Made by a program: the position numbers and the translations under genes. A stretch of DNA of 33,729 nt from the IMG/VR virus record IMGVR_UViG_3300037247_000423, positions 1-33,729 of that record; one strand, written 5' to 3'. The notes under the pieces were generated by a model. It had not been told where the DNA came from. It ran no database searches and worked only from the letters and a program-made list of their open reading frames with translations. Below, piece by piece: positions 23,243-29,935 of this stretch. The stretch's first letter is position 1. The number at the start of each line of letters is the position of its first letter. The DNA is from a virus.

Positions 23243-24239
23243 TCTTCTTCTCCCGGTAATGCTTCACAACACGTTGAGCCATCGATAGCTTGTCACGGGT
23301 AGCGTAGTGCTCTGCCCTCTCCGTGGCAAGTTGGCGCTCCAGTTCCCCGGTAGTCGTGCCAGGAAGATCTTCTGCTTTGACTTTCTCGTAGTATTCCCTG
23401 GTCGCATAGAAACCAGTGAACTGTGACATCGCCATCCCCCACACCGAGATATCCGGCTTGGGCTTGACGAGATCCCAGTTCTTGAATTCTTTCTTCTTGA
23501 GCACGGACCAATGCTGTATGCACCACTCCATGAATTCGTAAGGATCGTTGACAGAACGCTCGTGGTTCCGCAGTTGGCCGGTCACACGTCCAGCAGTTGC
23601 CTTGGTGAAAGACTGCTCGCGTAGCTCCGGGTAATATTCGATGCAAAGTTGCTTCCATGCCTGCGCGACGTTGCCAGTATTCACTTTCTTCGTAAGCTGG
23701 CGATGTGCTTTATTCTTGCGTCGTACTCTCCCTACCTTCTTTACTTCATCTACCACTGCGTGCACTGCACGCGTAGCTCTTGTAGTTGTAGTTCTGGAAG
23801 AACTAGAACTAGGAGAGGTATTCTTCTCTTCCTTTAGGGGGTCCACCGTTGACCCCTCCCCCTCGGCCTGGGTTTTATGCTTCTTGGAGATACGTAGCTT
23901 GCTCATTTTGCACACGATTTCAATTCTAGGAGCCGCGTCCCTTCCGTTGGCGTCTTTCCGGGGATGGACCACCAAGAATCCCTTGTCCTCAAGTCCTTTC
24001 AATGCCCGTTTTATCGTGTTCCTAGCGAGGCCCAGGCCAGCGATGACCTTGGGTATACCCTGGAGCATGTGACGCATAGGGACGCGCTCAGACCGCTTAT
24101 TGAACCGGGCTGTGCGCTCGATACAGAAGTGGGCCACCTTTGCTTCGGAGGCTGTGTATCGGGCGAGGTTGGCATTGAGGTAATTGGATAGTCCCAGGTA
24201 GTTGTAACCAGGACGCGAGATCGCTATACTTGCTGTCAC
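23232..24239 (-). CDS. winged-helix replication protein (lambda O / helicase-loader type)
   Basis: 335 residues; GTG 24239 has GGAGG 10 bases upstream. Residues 25-95 form a winged helix (ASEAKVAHFCIERTARF...GLARNTIKRALKGLEDKGFLVVHPR), as in phage replication initiators. A Lys/Ser/Thr-rich linker (120-160) separates it from a helical C-terminal domain (185-320) with WKQLCIEYYPEL and FMEWCIQHWSVLKKKEFKNWDLV, which would recruit the helicase. Followed by the 178-residue protein and DnaB, it is the likely initiator/loader; it may bind a nearby origin, for which I see no clear iterons. Confidence 0.8.
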   Translation of the reverse strand: MTASIAISRPGYNYLGLSNYLNANLARYTASEAKVAHFCIERTARFNKRSERVPMRHMLQGIPKVIAGLGLARNTIKRALKGLEDKGFLVVHPRKDANGRDAAPRIEIVCKMSKLRISKKHKTQAEGEGSTVDPLKEEKNTSPSSSSSRTTTTRATRAVHAVVDEVKKVGRVRRKNKAHRQLTKKVNTGNVAQAWKQLCIEYYPELREQSFTKATAGRVTGQLRNHERSVNDPYEFMEWCIQHWSVLKKKEFKNWDLVKPKPDISVWGMAMSQFTGFYATREYYEKVKAEDLPGTTTGELERQLATERAEHYATRDKLSMAQRVVKHYREKKNGG

Positions 24240-24240
24240 A

Positions 24241-24268
24241 GTTCGTTCCCCTCCAAGGTGTTACGAAC
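24241..24268 (-). repeat. small hairpin around the ribosome binding site of the loader gene
   Basis: GTTCG (24241-24245) and CGAAC (24264-24268) can pair, placing the GGAGGGG ribosome binding site of the winged-helix gene in the loop. Only 5 bp, so regulation is tentative. Confidence 0.3.
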
Positions 24269-24272
24269 GTTG

Positions 24273-24310
24273 ACCCCCGGAAGGTGTTCAGGCCCTCCGG
24301 GGGTTTTTTA
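24273..24310 (+). terminator. strong plus-strand terminator opposing all genes
   Basis: Perfect 9-bp stem ACCCCCGGA / TCCGGGGGT (24273-24281, 24296-24304) followed on the plus strand by TTTTTT. On the minus strand the same hairpin sits in the 5' leader of the loader gene, with an A run before it and no T run after it. Confidence 0.65.
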
Positions 24311-24323
24311 TTTCTGACAAAGA

Positions 24324-24352
24324 ATTCTACACCCCTCAGTGCAGGCGGGCAA
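24324..24352 (-). promoter_or_regulatory. sigma70-type promoter for the replication operon
   Basis: Minus strand: TTGCCC (24347-24352), 17-base spacer, TAGAAT (24324-24329). ATTCTTTG follows, shared with the other phage promoters but in a shifted position. The leader to GTG 24239 is about 75 bases and contains the opposing terminator hairpin. Confidence 0.55.
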
Positions 24353-24368
24353 ATCGCGCCCGTTGCCG

Positions 24369-24563
24369 TCACGACTCAAATATTAAATCCAATAACTTAA
24401 TAGATTGCTCGTTAGCGAGTTTCATTGGAGTGCCATATTGGTCGTGGAGTAGACAGGCCATGTTAGAGATGTAAGTGAACTTGAATGATCCAGGGGTGTT
24501 GCCCCCATCGTCTTCAAATGCCTTCCTGATTGTTTCGCGAGCATCACGGATTTCATTGCTCAT
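24369..24563 (-). CDS. hypothetical small protein
   Basis: 64 residues from ATG 24563 (ATG 24566 is adjacent) with AGGGGAAGG upstream. Helical and acidic (NEIRDARETIRKAFEDD), C-terminal half SNMACLLHDQYGTPMKLANEQSIKLLDLI. No family recognised. The gap 24564-24673 upstream contains only a 7-bp GGGAGCG/CGCTCCC hairpin (24635-24657) without a T run. Confidence 0.65.
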   Translation of the reverse strand: MSNEIRDARETIRKAFEDDGGNTPGSFKFTYISNMACLLHDQYGTPMKLANEQSIKLLDLIFES

Positions 24564-24673
24564 CATCCTTCCCCTAAATTGTTGAGGCACCCACTAATCA
24601 CCTTGGCGTTCCCAGCCTCATCCCAAGTCTCCGGGGGAGCGAGGATCGCCCGCTCCCTCCCGTGCCCTCTGCT

Positions 24674-24901
24674 CTACTTACCGTTGCCGTTCTGCTGCGG
24701 TAGCTTCTCTTCGTCCAGCTTGTGATCGCCGCACCAGTCGCCGGGGAACATCACCGGCCAGCCACTCATCGTAGGCGCATGTCGTCGGCACCTACCCACC
24801 GACTGAGCGCCAACGATCACCTTCGCCTTCTCCACGTAGAACATACAGGTAGCGCACCGCATGCCTTCGCTCCTGTGTTTCCAGTTGTCTTCTTTACCCA
24901 T
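24674..24901 (-). CDS. small Cys/His-rich zinc-binding protein
   Basis: 75 residues; ATG 24901 overlaps the upstream stop as TGATG with GGAG 8 bases before. Cys/His pattern: RCATCMFYVE, GRCRRHAPTM, DWCGDHKLDE, enough for one or two zinc sites. I have seen this pattern in small uncharacterised phage proteins. Function unknown. Confidence 0.7.
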   Translation of the reverse strand: MGKEDNWKHRSEGMRCATCMFYVEKAKVIVGAQSVGRCRRHAPTMSGWPVMFPGDWCGDHKLDEEKLPQQNGNGK

Positions 24902-25170
24902 CACCTTCTCCTCGTTCTATACACTGCTCTTATTGCCTGTTCCAGTTGTCGCCTTGCACGAGCACGCGCGACTCGTTCTTTTGATTGCGCAAGCTCGATG
25001 AAAAATAGATTATGTTCCTCTACTCGTTGAACCTCTGTGCAATAGTAAATCCCCGGAATGCTAAAAGCGGCCATCGCAGCCGCTTCTTTGCACTTATATT
25101 CAGTAACGTAGGGCAATCCCTGCCCTCCAACTTCAAACAGTATCCCTACCGTAAGCAACCAGATGGTCAC
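24901..25170 (-). CDS. small protein with hydrophobic N terminus
   Basis: 89 residues; GTG 25170 overlaps the upstream stop as GTGA. The N-terminal hydrophobic stretch (TIWLLTVGILFEVGG) could be a signal or anchor. Two Cys (KC, YYC) may be paired if exported, and the C-terminal third is a basic helix (KERVARARARRQLEQAIRAV). Unknown family. Confidence 0.65.
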   Translation of the reverse strand: MTIWLLTVGILFEVGGQGLPYVTEYKCKEAAAMAAFSIPGIYYCTEVQRVEEHNLFFIELAQSKERVARARARRQLEQAIRAVYRTRRR

Positions 25171-25382
25171 GGCAGAGCCTTGTCCTTGTAGTGCTTGCCA
25201 AGCTGAAGCATACACATGCTCACCAGTCCTATGCCGCCGCCAATCAGTAGCGTAACGAAGTCATGACTTGCGGCCCCAAACACTATTACGCCAAAGCCGA
25301 CACCCAAACCAGGAAGACCACACTCGTAGAGGAACTGTGCGCGCTCCAGGATCTTCAGTTGCTCATCGTCAGTCAATGGCAT
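25167..25382 (-). CDS. small two-span membrane protein
   Basis: 71 residues, ATG 25382 with a weak GGGCGAG upstream. After a soluble helix (LTDDEQLKILERAQFLYECG) come two hydrophobic spans (GLGVGFGVIVFGAA and FVTLLIGGGIGLVSMCML). It overlaps the upstream gene by 10 bases. Function unknown. Confidence 0.68.
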   Translation of the reverse strand: MPLTDDEQLKILERAQFLYECGLPGLGVGFGVIVFGAASHDFVTLLIGGGIGLVSMCMLQLGKHYKDKALP

Positions 25383-25585
25383 ATCTCGCCCACGAAACCG
25401 TGAATCAACGCCTCGCTGACCGGACTGTGATGGTAGTTGCCGTGGCTGTCTTTGCACATCATTGCATCACGCACCATGGTCTCGGCATTCTCGCGCAACG
25501 CTTCAACTGTAATGTTAAGCGATTTAGCGACTTCCTCCTCAGTCATGGGGATCCCACGCAAGCTGTAGTAGAGCGGCGCAGTCAC
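25373..25585 (-). CDS. small helical protein with possible HTH
   Basis: 70 residues. GTG 25585 overlaps the upstream stop as GTGA; ATG at 25546 is an alternative. GIPMTEEEVAKSLNITVEALRENAETMV reads like a helix-turn-helix. The C terminus has KDSHGNYHHSPVSEALIHGF. No family recognised. Confidence 0.6.
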   Translation of the reverse strand: MTAPLYYSLRGIPMTEEEVAKSLNITVEALRENAETMVRDAMMCKDSHGNYHHSPVSEALIHGFVGEICH

Positions 25586-25932
25586 GACCGGTCCTGCTCG
25601 TACAGTGGGCGCATCATCAGGGCAATCGCTTCGGCGCGCTCGCCCCACGGCACGACGCCTTCTTTGCGGCACTCGTTCATCCACTGCACTTCGAACTCGC
25701 GACCGTGCTCGTAGCTGTCGAAGTCTCTCAATGCCATGCACGGCGCTGTGACGTACTGCCCGTCGCTGGTGTAGAGATCGATCTGCCACCACTTCTTGTC
25801 GGACTCGTAGATGATCTCGCTGGCGCGTTCCACGACGGCATCACCGAACTGCATCAGCGGAAACTCATCGCTGTGCATGCTCTTGAGCGTACCCGCTTCA
25901 GAGATCTCAATGACGTGTTCTTTTGCCTTCAT
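25582..25932 (-). CDS. hypothetical protein downstream of the structured RNA
   Basis: 116 residues. ATG 25932 is chosen because GGAGGT lies 7-8 bases upstream; that site overlaps an earlier ATG at 25947. Mixed alpha/beta with many aromatics (KKWWQIDLYTSDGQYVTAPCMAL, HGREFEVQWMNECRKEGVVPWG). No family recognised. It starts only about 23 bases after the closing helix of the candidate RNA at 25955-26268, so that RNA could be its leader. Confidence 0.72.
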   Translation of the reverse strand: MKAKEHVIEISEAGTLKSMHSDEFPLMQFGDAVVERASEIIYESDKKWWQIDLYTSDGQYVTAPCMALRDFDSYEHGREFEVQWMNECRKEGVVPWGERAEAIALMMRPLYEQDRS

Positions 25933-25954
25933 GTTATGTACCTCCATTTTCGTA

Positions 25955-26268
25955 TGATCAAAAGGGACCGCTGTCCTACCTTACTTGCTGCCTACGTTCC
26001 GGCTCAGCAGCTTTCAACCACCCTTCCCTGACTGTAACTACCGGGCTACCATTGGCCTCATATTTCAGAGTCCCCGGTCCTCGGACAGCAGTCCCTTTTG
26101 ATCACAAAAATGAAACACAGAGGGCGAGAGGGTCACACTGGGGGAGCGGGACTGCTCTGCTTTAATCGGGGGGATTACCCTCCGTGTTTCGAAAACTGGA
26201 CTCTCAGGGATTTTGACCGGGGGTACAGTCACGCGATGGCTGAAATCGAGCCTACCCTGAGAGTCCAG
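25955..26268 (-). ncRNA. candidate structured RNA of three large consecutive stem-loops
   Basis: The 340-base gap 25933-26273 has no convincing gene. On the minus strand three stems follow one another. P1: 26255-26268 with 26196-26209, 14 perfect pairs. P2: 26178-26190 with 26112-26124, 13 pairs. P3: 26083-26104 with 25955-25976, 22 pairs. Linkers are 5 and 7 bases. The single non-Watson-Crick position in P2 and in P3 is G.U on the minus strand but A.C on the plus strand, so the structure belongs to minus-strand RNA. Competing pairings exist: 26087-26095 with 26148-26156, and 26072-26079 with 26215-26222. It may be a free RNA or a riboswitch-like leader for the gene at 25932. No known family recognised. 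Confidence 0.6.
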
Positions 26269-26273
26269 AACCT

Positions 26274-26480
26274 TCAAAACGTGAGCTTGTGGTCTTGCCC
26301 CGTAGCGAGGGGCGGCTTATAGAAGTCGTCCTTACGGCTACGTTGCATGCCGCCGCCAAGCACGATCTCGATGTGCTGAGTAGCTTTCTCGCACTGATCG
26401 CCTCGGAAGCCTTGCGCGTCCAAAGTCACGTTCCCGGCCGGGGAGATATCCACTACGATTTGCTGTTGCTGTTTCGTCAT
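26274..26480 (-). CDS. DUF2997-like protein
   Basis: 68 residues, ATG 26480 with AAGGAG upstream. The pattern IVVDISPAGNVTLDAQGFRGDQCEKATQHIE...LGG matches what I know of DUF2997: a short beta hairpin with I.PdG and G..G..C motifs, then a helix ending in LGG. In cyanobacteria and other bacteria DUF2997 genes sit beside DUF1257/Ycf35 genes, as here. Function unknown. It is 9 bases after the DUF1257-like gene. Confidence 0.75.
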   Translation of the reverse strand: MTKQQQQIVVDISPAGNVTLDAQGFRGDQCEKATQHIEIVLGGGMQRSRKDDFYKPPLATGQDHKLTF

Positions 26481-26489
26481 GGTCTCTCC

Positions 26490-26927
26490 TTACGCCGGGA
26501 CACCAAGGACGAGACGGATTCCACCGCTGTCGCCCTTGACCCTGCTCACACTGTAGCCCTGCTGCGCAGCCTGACGCTCGATAGCATTCGTAGCGTACGC
26601 CTGATACAGCTTCCCTAGCCTTGCCTGATCCCGGTTGTCGTCCTTGCCGGGGGTGACGCCGAGAAGCTTCTCGACATGGCCCTGATAGAAGTCCGTCGCA
26701 AGACTGTACTCGCCGTCTTTGTTGGCGTACATCCCCACGTCGTACGGGCTGTCATGCAGCTTCAGAACGTAGTCGGCTTTCTTCATCTGGCCCCCAGCGT
26801 AAGCACGCGGGATAGCCGCCTCCAGGAGATCGCATTTGACCCCCTGCGCCTGAAGCTCCTTGATGGCACCCTTGATGGCTGCCTTGTCGGACAGCAACAG
26901 AGTACTGATAGTCGTCGTGTGGCTCAT
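26490..26927 (-). CDS. DUF1257 / Ycf35-like protein
   Basis: 145 residues; ATG 26927 has AGGAGG 8 bases upstream, giving the family-typical opening MSHTTTISTLLLSDK. Further match: AIKELQAQGVKCDLLE, then ADYVLKLHDSPYDVGMYANKDGEYSLATDFY, the usual N.DG.Y.L..D core of Ycf35/DUF1257. The family is found in plastids, cyanobacteria and scattered bacteria with no assigned biochemical function. It has its own promoter at 26957-26985 yet follows the Ycf46-like operon. An internal basic/Gln-rich end (IERQAAQQGYSVSRVKGD) may bind nucleic acid. Confidence 0.78.
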   Translation of the reverse strand: MSHTTTISTLLLSDKAAIKGAIKELQAQGVKCDLLEAAIPRAYAGGQMKKADYVLKLHDSPYDVGMYANKDGEYSLATDFYQGHVEKLLGVTPGKDDNRDQARLGKLYQAYATNAIERQAAQQGYSVSRVKGDSGGIRLVLGVPA

Positions 26928-26956
26928 TGATGGCCCTCCTGTGTTACCGAGACCGA

Positions 26957-26985
26957 AGTATACCAAAGGATCCTATGTAGCTCAA
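26957..26985 (-). promoter_or_regulatory. strong sigma70-type promoter before the DUF1257-like gene
   Basis: Minus strand: TTGAGC (26980-26985), 17-base spacer ending GGATCCTTTGG, TATACT (26957-26962), with TGG extended -10. It shares CTTTGGTA with the 2.1, 18.5 and 29.4 kb promoters. Leader of about 25 bases, containing GGAGGGCCA. Confidence 0.78.
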
Positions 26986-27629
26986 ATACGCCGCCGCACA
27001 CGGATCCGTCTTTGCGGCTGCGATCCTACTACCACTGCCCTGGTTTCGCCAGTCACCGTCCTGACCTTCTCCACCGTAGGCTTGGGCGTTTTGCCCTGGT
27101 TCAACCCTTGCACTTCCCAGCACTCATCGAACTCTTCCTCGTCATCGAGATAGTTATCGACGTATGCGCTGGTCATGGTCGCACCAAGATCAGTTGCTTC
27201 CTCGACTGTCAGGACATCGGCATTGCCGACGAACACTGGCAGTATGTTATACACCGATTCGCGGTGCGCTGGTAGCTTTGCGTTCACCGAGATAGCAGGA
27301 GCCTCTTCACGTAAGCGTAGCAACACGCCCGCTCCGCTGTAGGGGCGACCGTTCATGGTGTTGCTCACTTGCATCAACAGCACGACGCCTTCCGAATGCT
27401 CCATGCGCGCAGTGTACCAGTGTCCGTGGTCCGCGAAGTTGTCAATCGATGCGGGCGCTTTCGTAGCGCGGCCAATCGGCTGTAACAACTGACTTGGAAA
27501 ACATCGCGACTGGACGCCCGGTAAATGCTCGATGTTGAACGCAAACACATTGACCTTGCTCGACGTACCTTTGAACGTCTGGTGCCCGTGCATAAGCTGC
27601 ACAACGTGACCTGGAATACGACGTGCCAC
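26982..27629 (-). CDS. unknown protein of the Ycf46/Ycf35 cluster
   Basis: 215 residues. GTG 27629, one base after the AAA+ stop, is preferred; it gives an opening ARRIPGHVVQLMHGHQTFKG. ATG 27593 is an alternative. Globular, beta-rich first half (NVFAFNIEHLPGVQSRCF, WYTARMEHSEGVVLLMQVSN), then VEEATDLGATMTSAYVDNYLDDEEEFDECWEV, and a basic C terminus (SQPQRRIRVRRR). I do not recognise a family. Its place between the AAA+ and DUF1257-like genes makes it a possible partner or substrate adaptor. Confidence 0.72.
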   Translation of the reverse strand: MARRIPGHVVQLMHGHQTFKGTSSKVNVFAFNIEHLPGVQSRCFPSQLLQPIGRATKAPASIDNFADHGHWYTARMEHSEGVVLLMQVSNTMNGRPYSGAGVLLRLREEAPAISVNAKLPAHRESVYNILPVFVGNADVLTVEEATDLGATMTSAYVDNYLDDEEEFDECWEVQGLNQGKTPKPTVEKVRTVTGETRAVVVGSQPQRRIRVRRRI

Positions 27630-27630
27630 G

Positions 27631-29322
27631 CTAATGTACCTGCTCGTCGGAAGAACCGCGACGATGATGCACGCGAACACGAGCGCCTTTCTTCGGCTCA
27701 ACCGTGTCCTCCTGAAAGTCATCGTCATACACCTTGCTGGCAGGCCGCGCGTTCTCGCGTGCCCAAAGCGTCATCATCTGAATCTGATAACCGTACGCCT
27801 TGCTCAGCGGAGTCATCTCCTTCAGTGACGCAATGATGTGGTGCATCTCCAACTCTTCATCGGCATCGAATGCATTGATCAAGGCGTCCTTCAACGAAGT
27901 CTCGATCTCCGCACCGACGTAGGCTTTACTCGCCCCAACGAACTTGGCGTAATCCTTCTTGCTGAAATCCGCGATGTCGTAGCCGCGCTTCCGCAGATGA
28001 ATCTCCAAGATCTGTTTGCGCTCATCACCCGCTGGTAGACGCGTAGCGAATATTTCATCGAACCGGCCCCGCCTTAACAACTCAGGAGGAAGACCATCGA
28101 TGTTGTTGGCTGTGACCATGGTGAACACAGGGGTCTTGTTGTCCTGCAACCACGTCAGGAAGGTGCCCAGCACACGGCTGCCGGTGCCGGAGTCGCCACT
28201 GCCGCCCATACCACCTAGACCCTTGTCGATCTCGTCGCAGAAGAGCACACAGGGGGCCATAGCCTCCACCATGCGCAGCGCAGTACGAATGCGTTCCTCC
28301 GATGCACCAACGAGTGACTGAAACACCTTACCGAAGTCCAACCGGATACAAGGTACGCCAAGCGTAGCGGCGACAGCTTTCGCCACCAGCGACTTACCGG
28401 TACCAGGAGGCCCGACGAACACCATGCCCTTCGGAGCTTCGATACCGAACTCGGCCGCTTCCTCGGTGTAACAATTTTTCCGCTTCTCAACCCACTCTTT
28501 CAGAAGCTCCATGCCGCCAACGTCTGCCATGTCCTCGGTGTGGTAAAGCTCCAGGAGATCATTCTTGTTGACGATCTCCGTCTTGCCTTTGTTGAGTCCT
28601 TCGATGATCTCGTCAGGACCGACAGCTTCGTCGGAATCCTCGACTGCATTCTGCACGATGGCGAGCGAAGAAAACATTTCGAATCCTTCCTTGGTCATAC
28701 CCGCACCGGCAAAACAAATCTTGTCGTAGTCATCCTTGTCCACAGCGAGAATGCTGTCATCAACACCATCCAGAACAGCACCGAGTGCTTTCTTCAATTC
28801 CTTGTGTCCTGGCGTATCGAAATACAGTGTCACGATTGAACTGGAGACAGCTTCGGGCATCGGCACATTCGGTGTAACGAACACAACGCGAATATTACTC
28901 GGCGGCAACACATGTGCGTACTGCTGAATCATGTGCACGACGGCAGGCTCTTCCAGCCAGTAAAGAGGATTCACGTACACGAAGAAGTGTAACTGCTCAT
29001 CGTCCTCCGATGACTCGGGCTTCTTCTTGACCAGTTCCTTCATCGGCTCAGTGATGGCCCCATTGAAGACTAGCTGACCATCACCCTCGACGTTGGTTTT
29101 GAACATCGTGTTCGCATCGAATTCGCGGAACCCATTGATGATGTCCCACTCTCGATATTGATTAGCTTCCACGAGCACAGTCTTACGGAGTGCCAGGGTA
29201 GCCCTGACAACTTCGTCGGTGCGTACGTGGATGACAGACGCGCCCGAATCCGAGTACACCATCAGCTTGTGGCTGAAGGCGTCCTCCGAGTGGCGATTCA
29301 ATAACTCTTGAGTTACGCGCAT
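27631..29322 (-). CDS. Ycf46-like AAA+ ATPase
   Basis: 563 residues, ATG 29322 with GGAGG about 11 bases upstream. The N-terminal half (1-260) is a degenerate ATPase-like domain, as in Ycf46. The C-terminal AAA+ module starts DMADVGGMELLKEWVEKR and has Walker A GPPGTGKS (304-311), KVFQSLVGASEERIR, Walker B LFCDEID (360-366), the segment GDSGTGSRVLGTFLTWLQ, sensor 1 TANN (404-407) and RRGRFDEIF (417-425). These follow plastid/cyanobacterial Ycf46 closely, rather than FtsH or Cdc48. AAA+ proteins remodel other proteins with ATP; the substrate here is unknown. The C terminus is basic. Confidence 0.85.
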   Translation of the reverse strand: MRVTQELLNRHSEDAFSHKLMVYSDSGASVIHVRTDEVVRATLALRKTVLVEANQYREWDIINGFREFDANTMFKTNVEGDGQLVFNGAITEPMKELVKKKPESSEDDEQLHFFVYVNPLYWLEEPAVVHMIQQYAHVLPPSNIRVVFVTPNVPMPEAVSSSIVTLYFDTPGHKELKKALGAVLDGVDDSILAVDKDDYDKICFAGAGMTKEGFEMFSSLAIVQNAVEDSDEAVGPDEIIEGLNKGKTEIVNKNDLLELYHTEDMADVGGMELLKEWVEKRKNCYTEEAAEFGIEAPKGMVFVGPPGTGKSLVAKAVAATLGVPCIRLDFGKVFQSLVGASEERIRTALRMVEAMAPCVLFCDEIDKGLGGMGGSGDSGTGSRVLGTFLTWLQDNKTPVFTMVTANNIDGLPPELLRRGRFDEIFATRLPAGDERKQILEIHLRKRGYDIADFSKKDYAKFVGASKAYVGAEIETSLKDALINAFDADEELEMHHIIASLKEMTPLSKAYGYQIQMMTLWARENARPASKVYDDDFQEDTVEPKKGARVRVHHRRGSSDEQVH

Positions 29323-29357
29323 AGACAGTGGCCCTCCGGTTCATTGACTCACAAGGG

Positions 29358-29386
29358 ATCCTACCAAAGAATTTGATAGGGTGCAA
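29358..29386 (-). promoter_or_regulatory. sigma70-type promoter with conserved spacer (copy at 29.4 kb)
   Basis: Minus strand: TTGCAC (29381-29386), spacer CCTATCAAATTCTTTGG (17), TAGGAT (29358-29363) with TGG extended -10. It drives the AAA+ gene with a leader of about 30 bases. A degenerate operator copy lies 20 bases upstream of the -35. Confidence 0.83.
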
Positions 29387-29405
29387 CCGGAATGTAGTTC
29401 CTACT

Positions 29406-29421
29406 TTGCAACCAAGTGCAA
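29406..29421. promoter_or_regulatory. 16-bp palindromic operator, copy 5 (imperfect)
   Basis: TTGCAACCAAGTGCAA keeps both TTGCA/TGCAA arms but loses the central CG. It is just upstream of the AAA+ promoter and after the Acb2-like gene. Confidence 0.55.
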
Positions 29422-29423
29422 AA

Positions 29424-29684
29424 TCAGCCTACAGATGCCTGGGATAGCTTAGGCTCCGGATGCCCTGGTGTGGGCCTAGCCACAGAGCGGTTAGCAGCCA
29501 TGAAACCAAGCTCCATGTAATCGCGGGCAATTGCTATCCACCGCTTGTCATAAGCCCCGGCTGTGTTCAGTCCATCCAGCATAGCGAGCACTTCTTGTTC
29601 TTTGCTCTTCAGTATATTCATCACCGCGATTTCATCTTGCTCCAACTCGCGGTACCCAGTGATTAAACGATGTTGATTTTCCAC
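29424..29684 (-). CDS. Acb2-like cyclic-nucleotide sponge (anti-CBASS), DUF7681-type
   Basis: 86 residues; GTG 29684 follows the previous stop directly, with GGAG 8 bases upstream. The pattern QHRLITGYRELEQDEIAVMN, then DKRWIAIARDYMELGFMAANRSVARP matches my knowledge of the small helical Acb2/DUF7681 family (HR.I.GYReLsqeEI..MN; RW.aIa...lq.GFMal.RaVa.P). Acb2 proteins form hexamers that bind cyclic di- and trinucleotides and so block CBASS defence. The C-terminal 12 residues after RPTPG are extra. It lies in a small-gene cluster between lysis and replication genes, a usual place for anti-defence genes. Not confirmed by search. Confidence 0.75.
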   Translation of the reverse strand: MENQHRLITGYRELEQDEIAVMNILKSKEQEVLAMLDGLNTAGAYDKRWIAIARDYMELGFMAANRSVARPTPGHPEPKLSQASVG

Positions 29685-29921
29685 CTAATCTACTCCTGCA
29701 AATGCTTTGTACATATCGGTTACTTCAGAAGGTATGGTCTTTACAAATTCAGGATCCTGAAGTTTTAATTTCCATTCTTCACTTGCATTCCATACCTCGA
29801 TCTTGAGTTCTACAGGATACTTTGGGCAAATGTATAACTGACCATGAAAACGATCACATGCGCCACACCACCTAGCGTGAGCATAAGGATGACCGTGCGG
29901 TGGCGTGTAGCCTGTTTCCAT
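29685..29921 (-). CDS. small Cys-rich protein upstream of the Acb2-like gene
   Basis: 78 residues; ATG 29921 has GGGGGGAAG just upstream. WCGACDRFHGQLYICPKYP gives CxxC plus a third Cys and a His, a possible zinc knuckle. The rest is a charged alpha/beta segment (VELKIEVWNASEEWKLKLQD). It starts 15 bases after a terminator, so its expression may depend on read-through. No family recognised. Confidence 0.7.
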   Translation of the reverse strand: METGYTPPHGHPYAHARWCGACDRFHGQLYICPKYPVELKIEVWNASEEWKLKLQDPEFVKTIPSEVTDMYKAFAGVD

Positions 29922-29935
29922 ATCTTCCCCCCACA

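Noticed and set aside
24635-24657. Hairpin GGGAGCG/CGCTCCC between two small genes
   Set aside because: No T run on either side, so not called a terminator.
26065-26277. 70-codon minus-strand frame in the RNA candidate region
   Set aside because: No ribosome binding site, no protein-like pattern, and it is crossed by the long inverted repeats.
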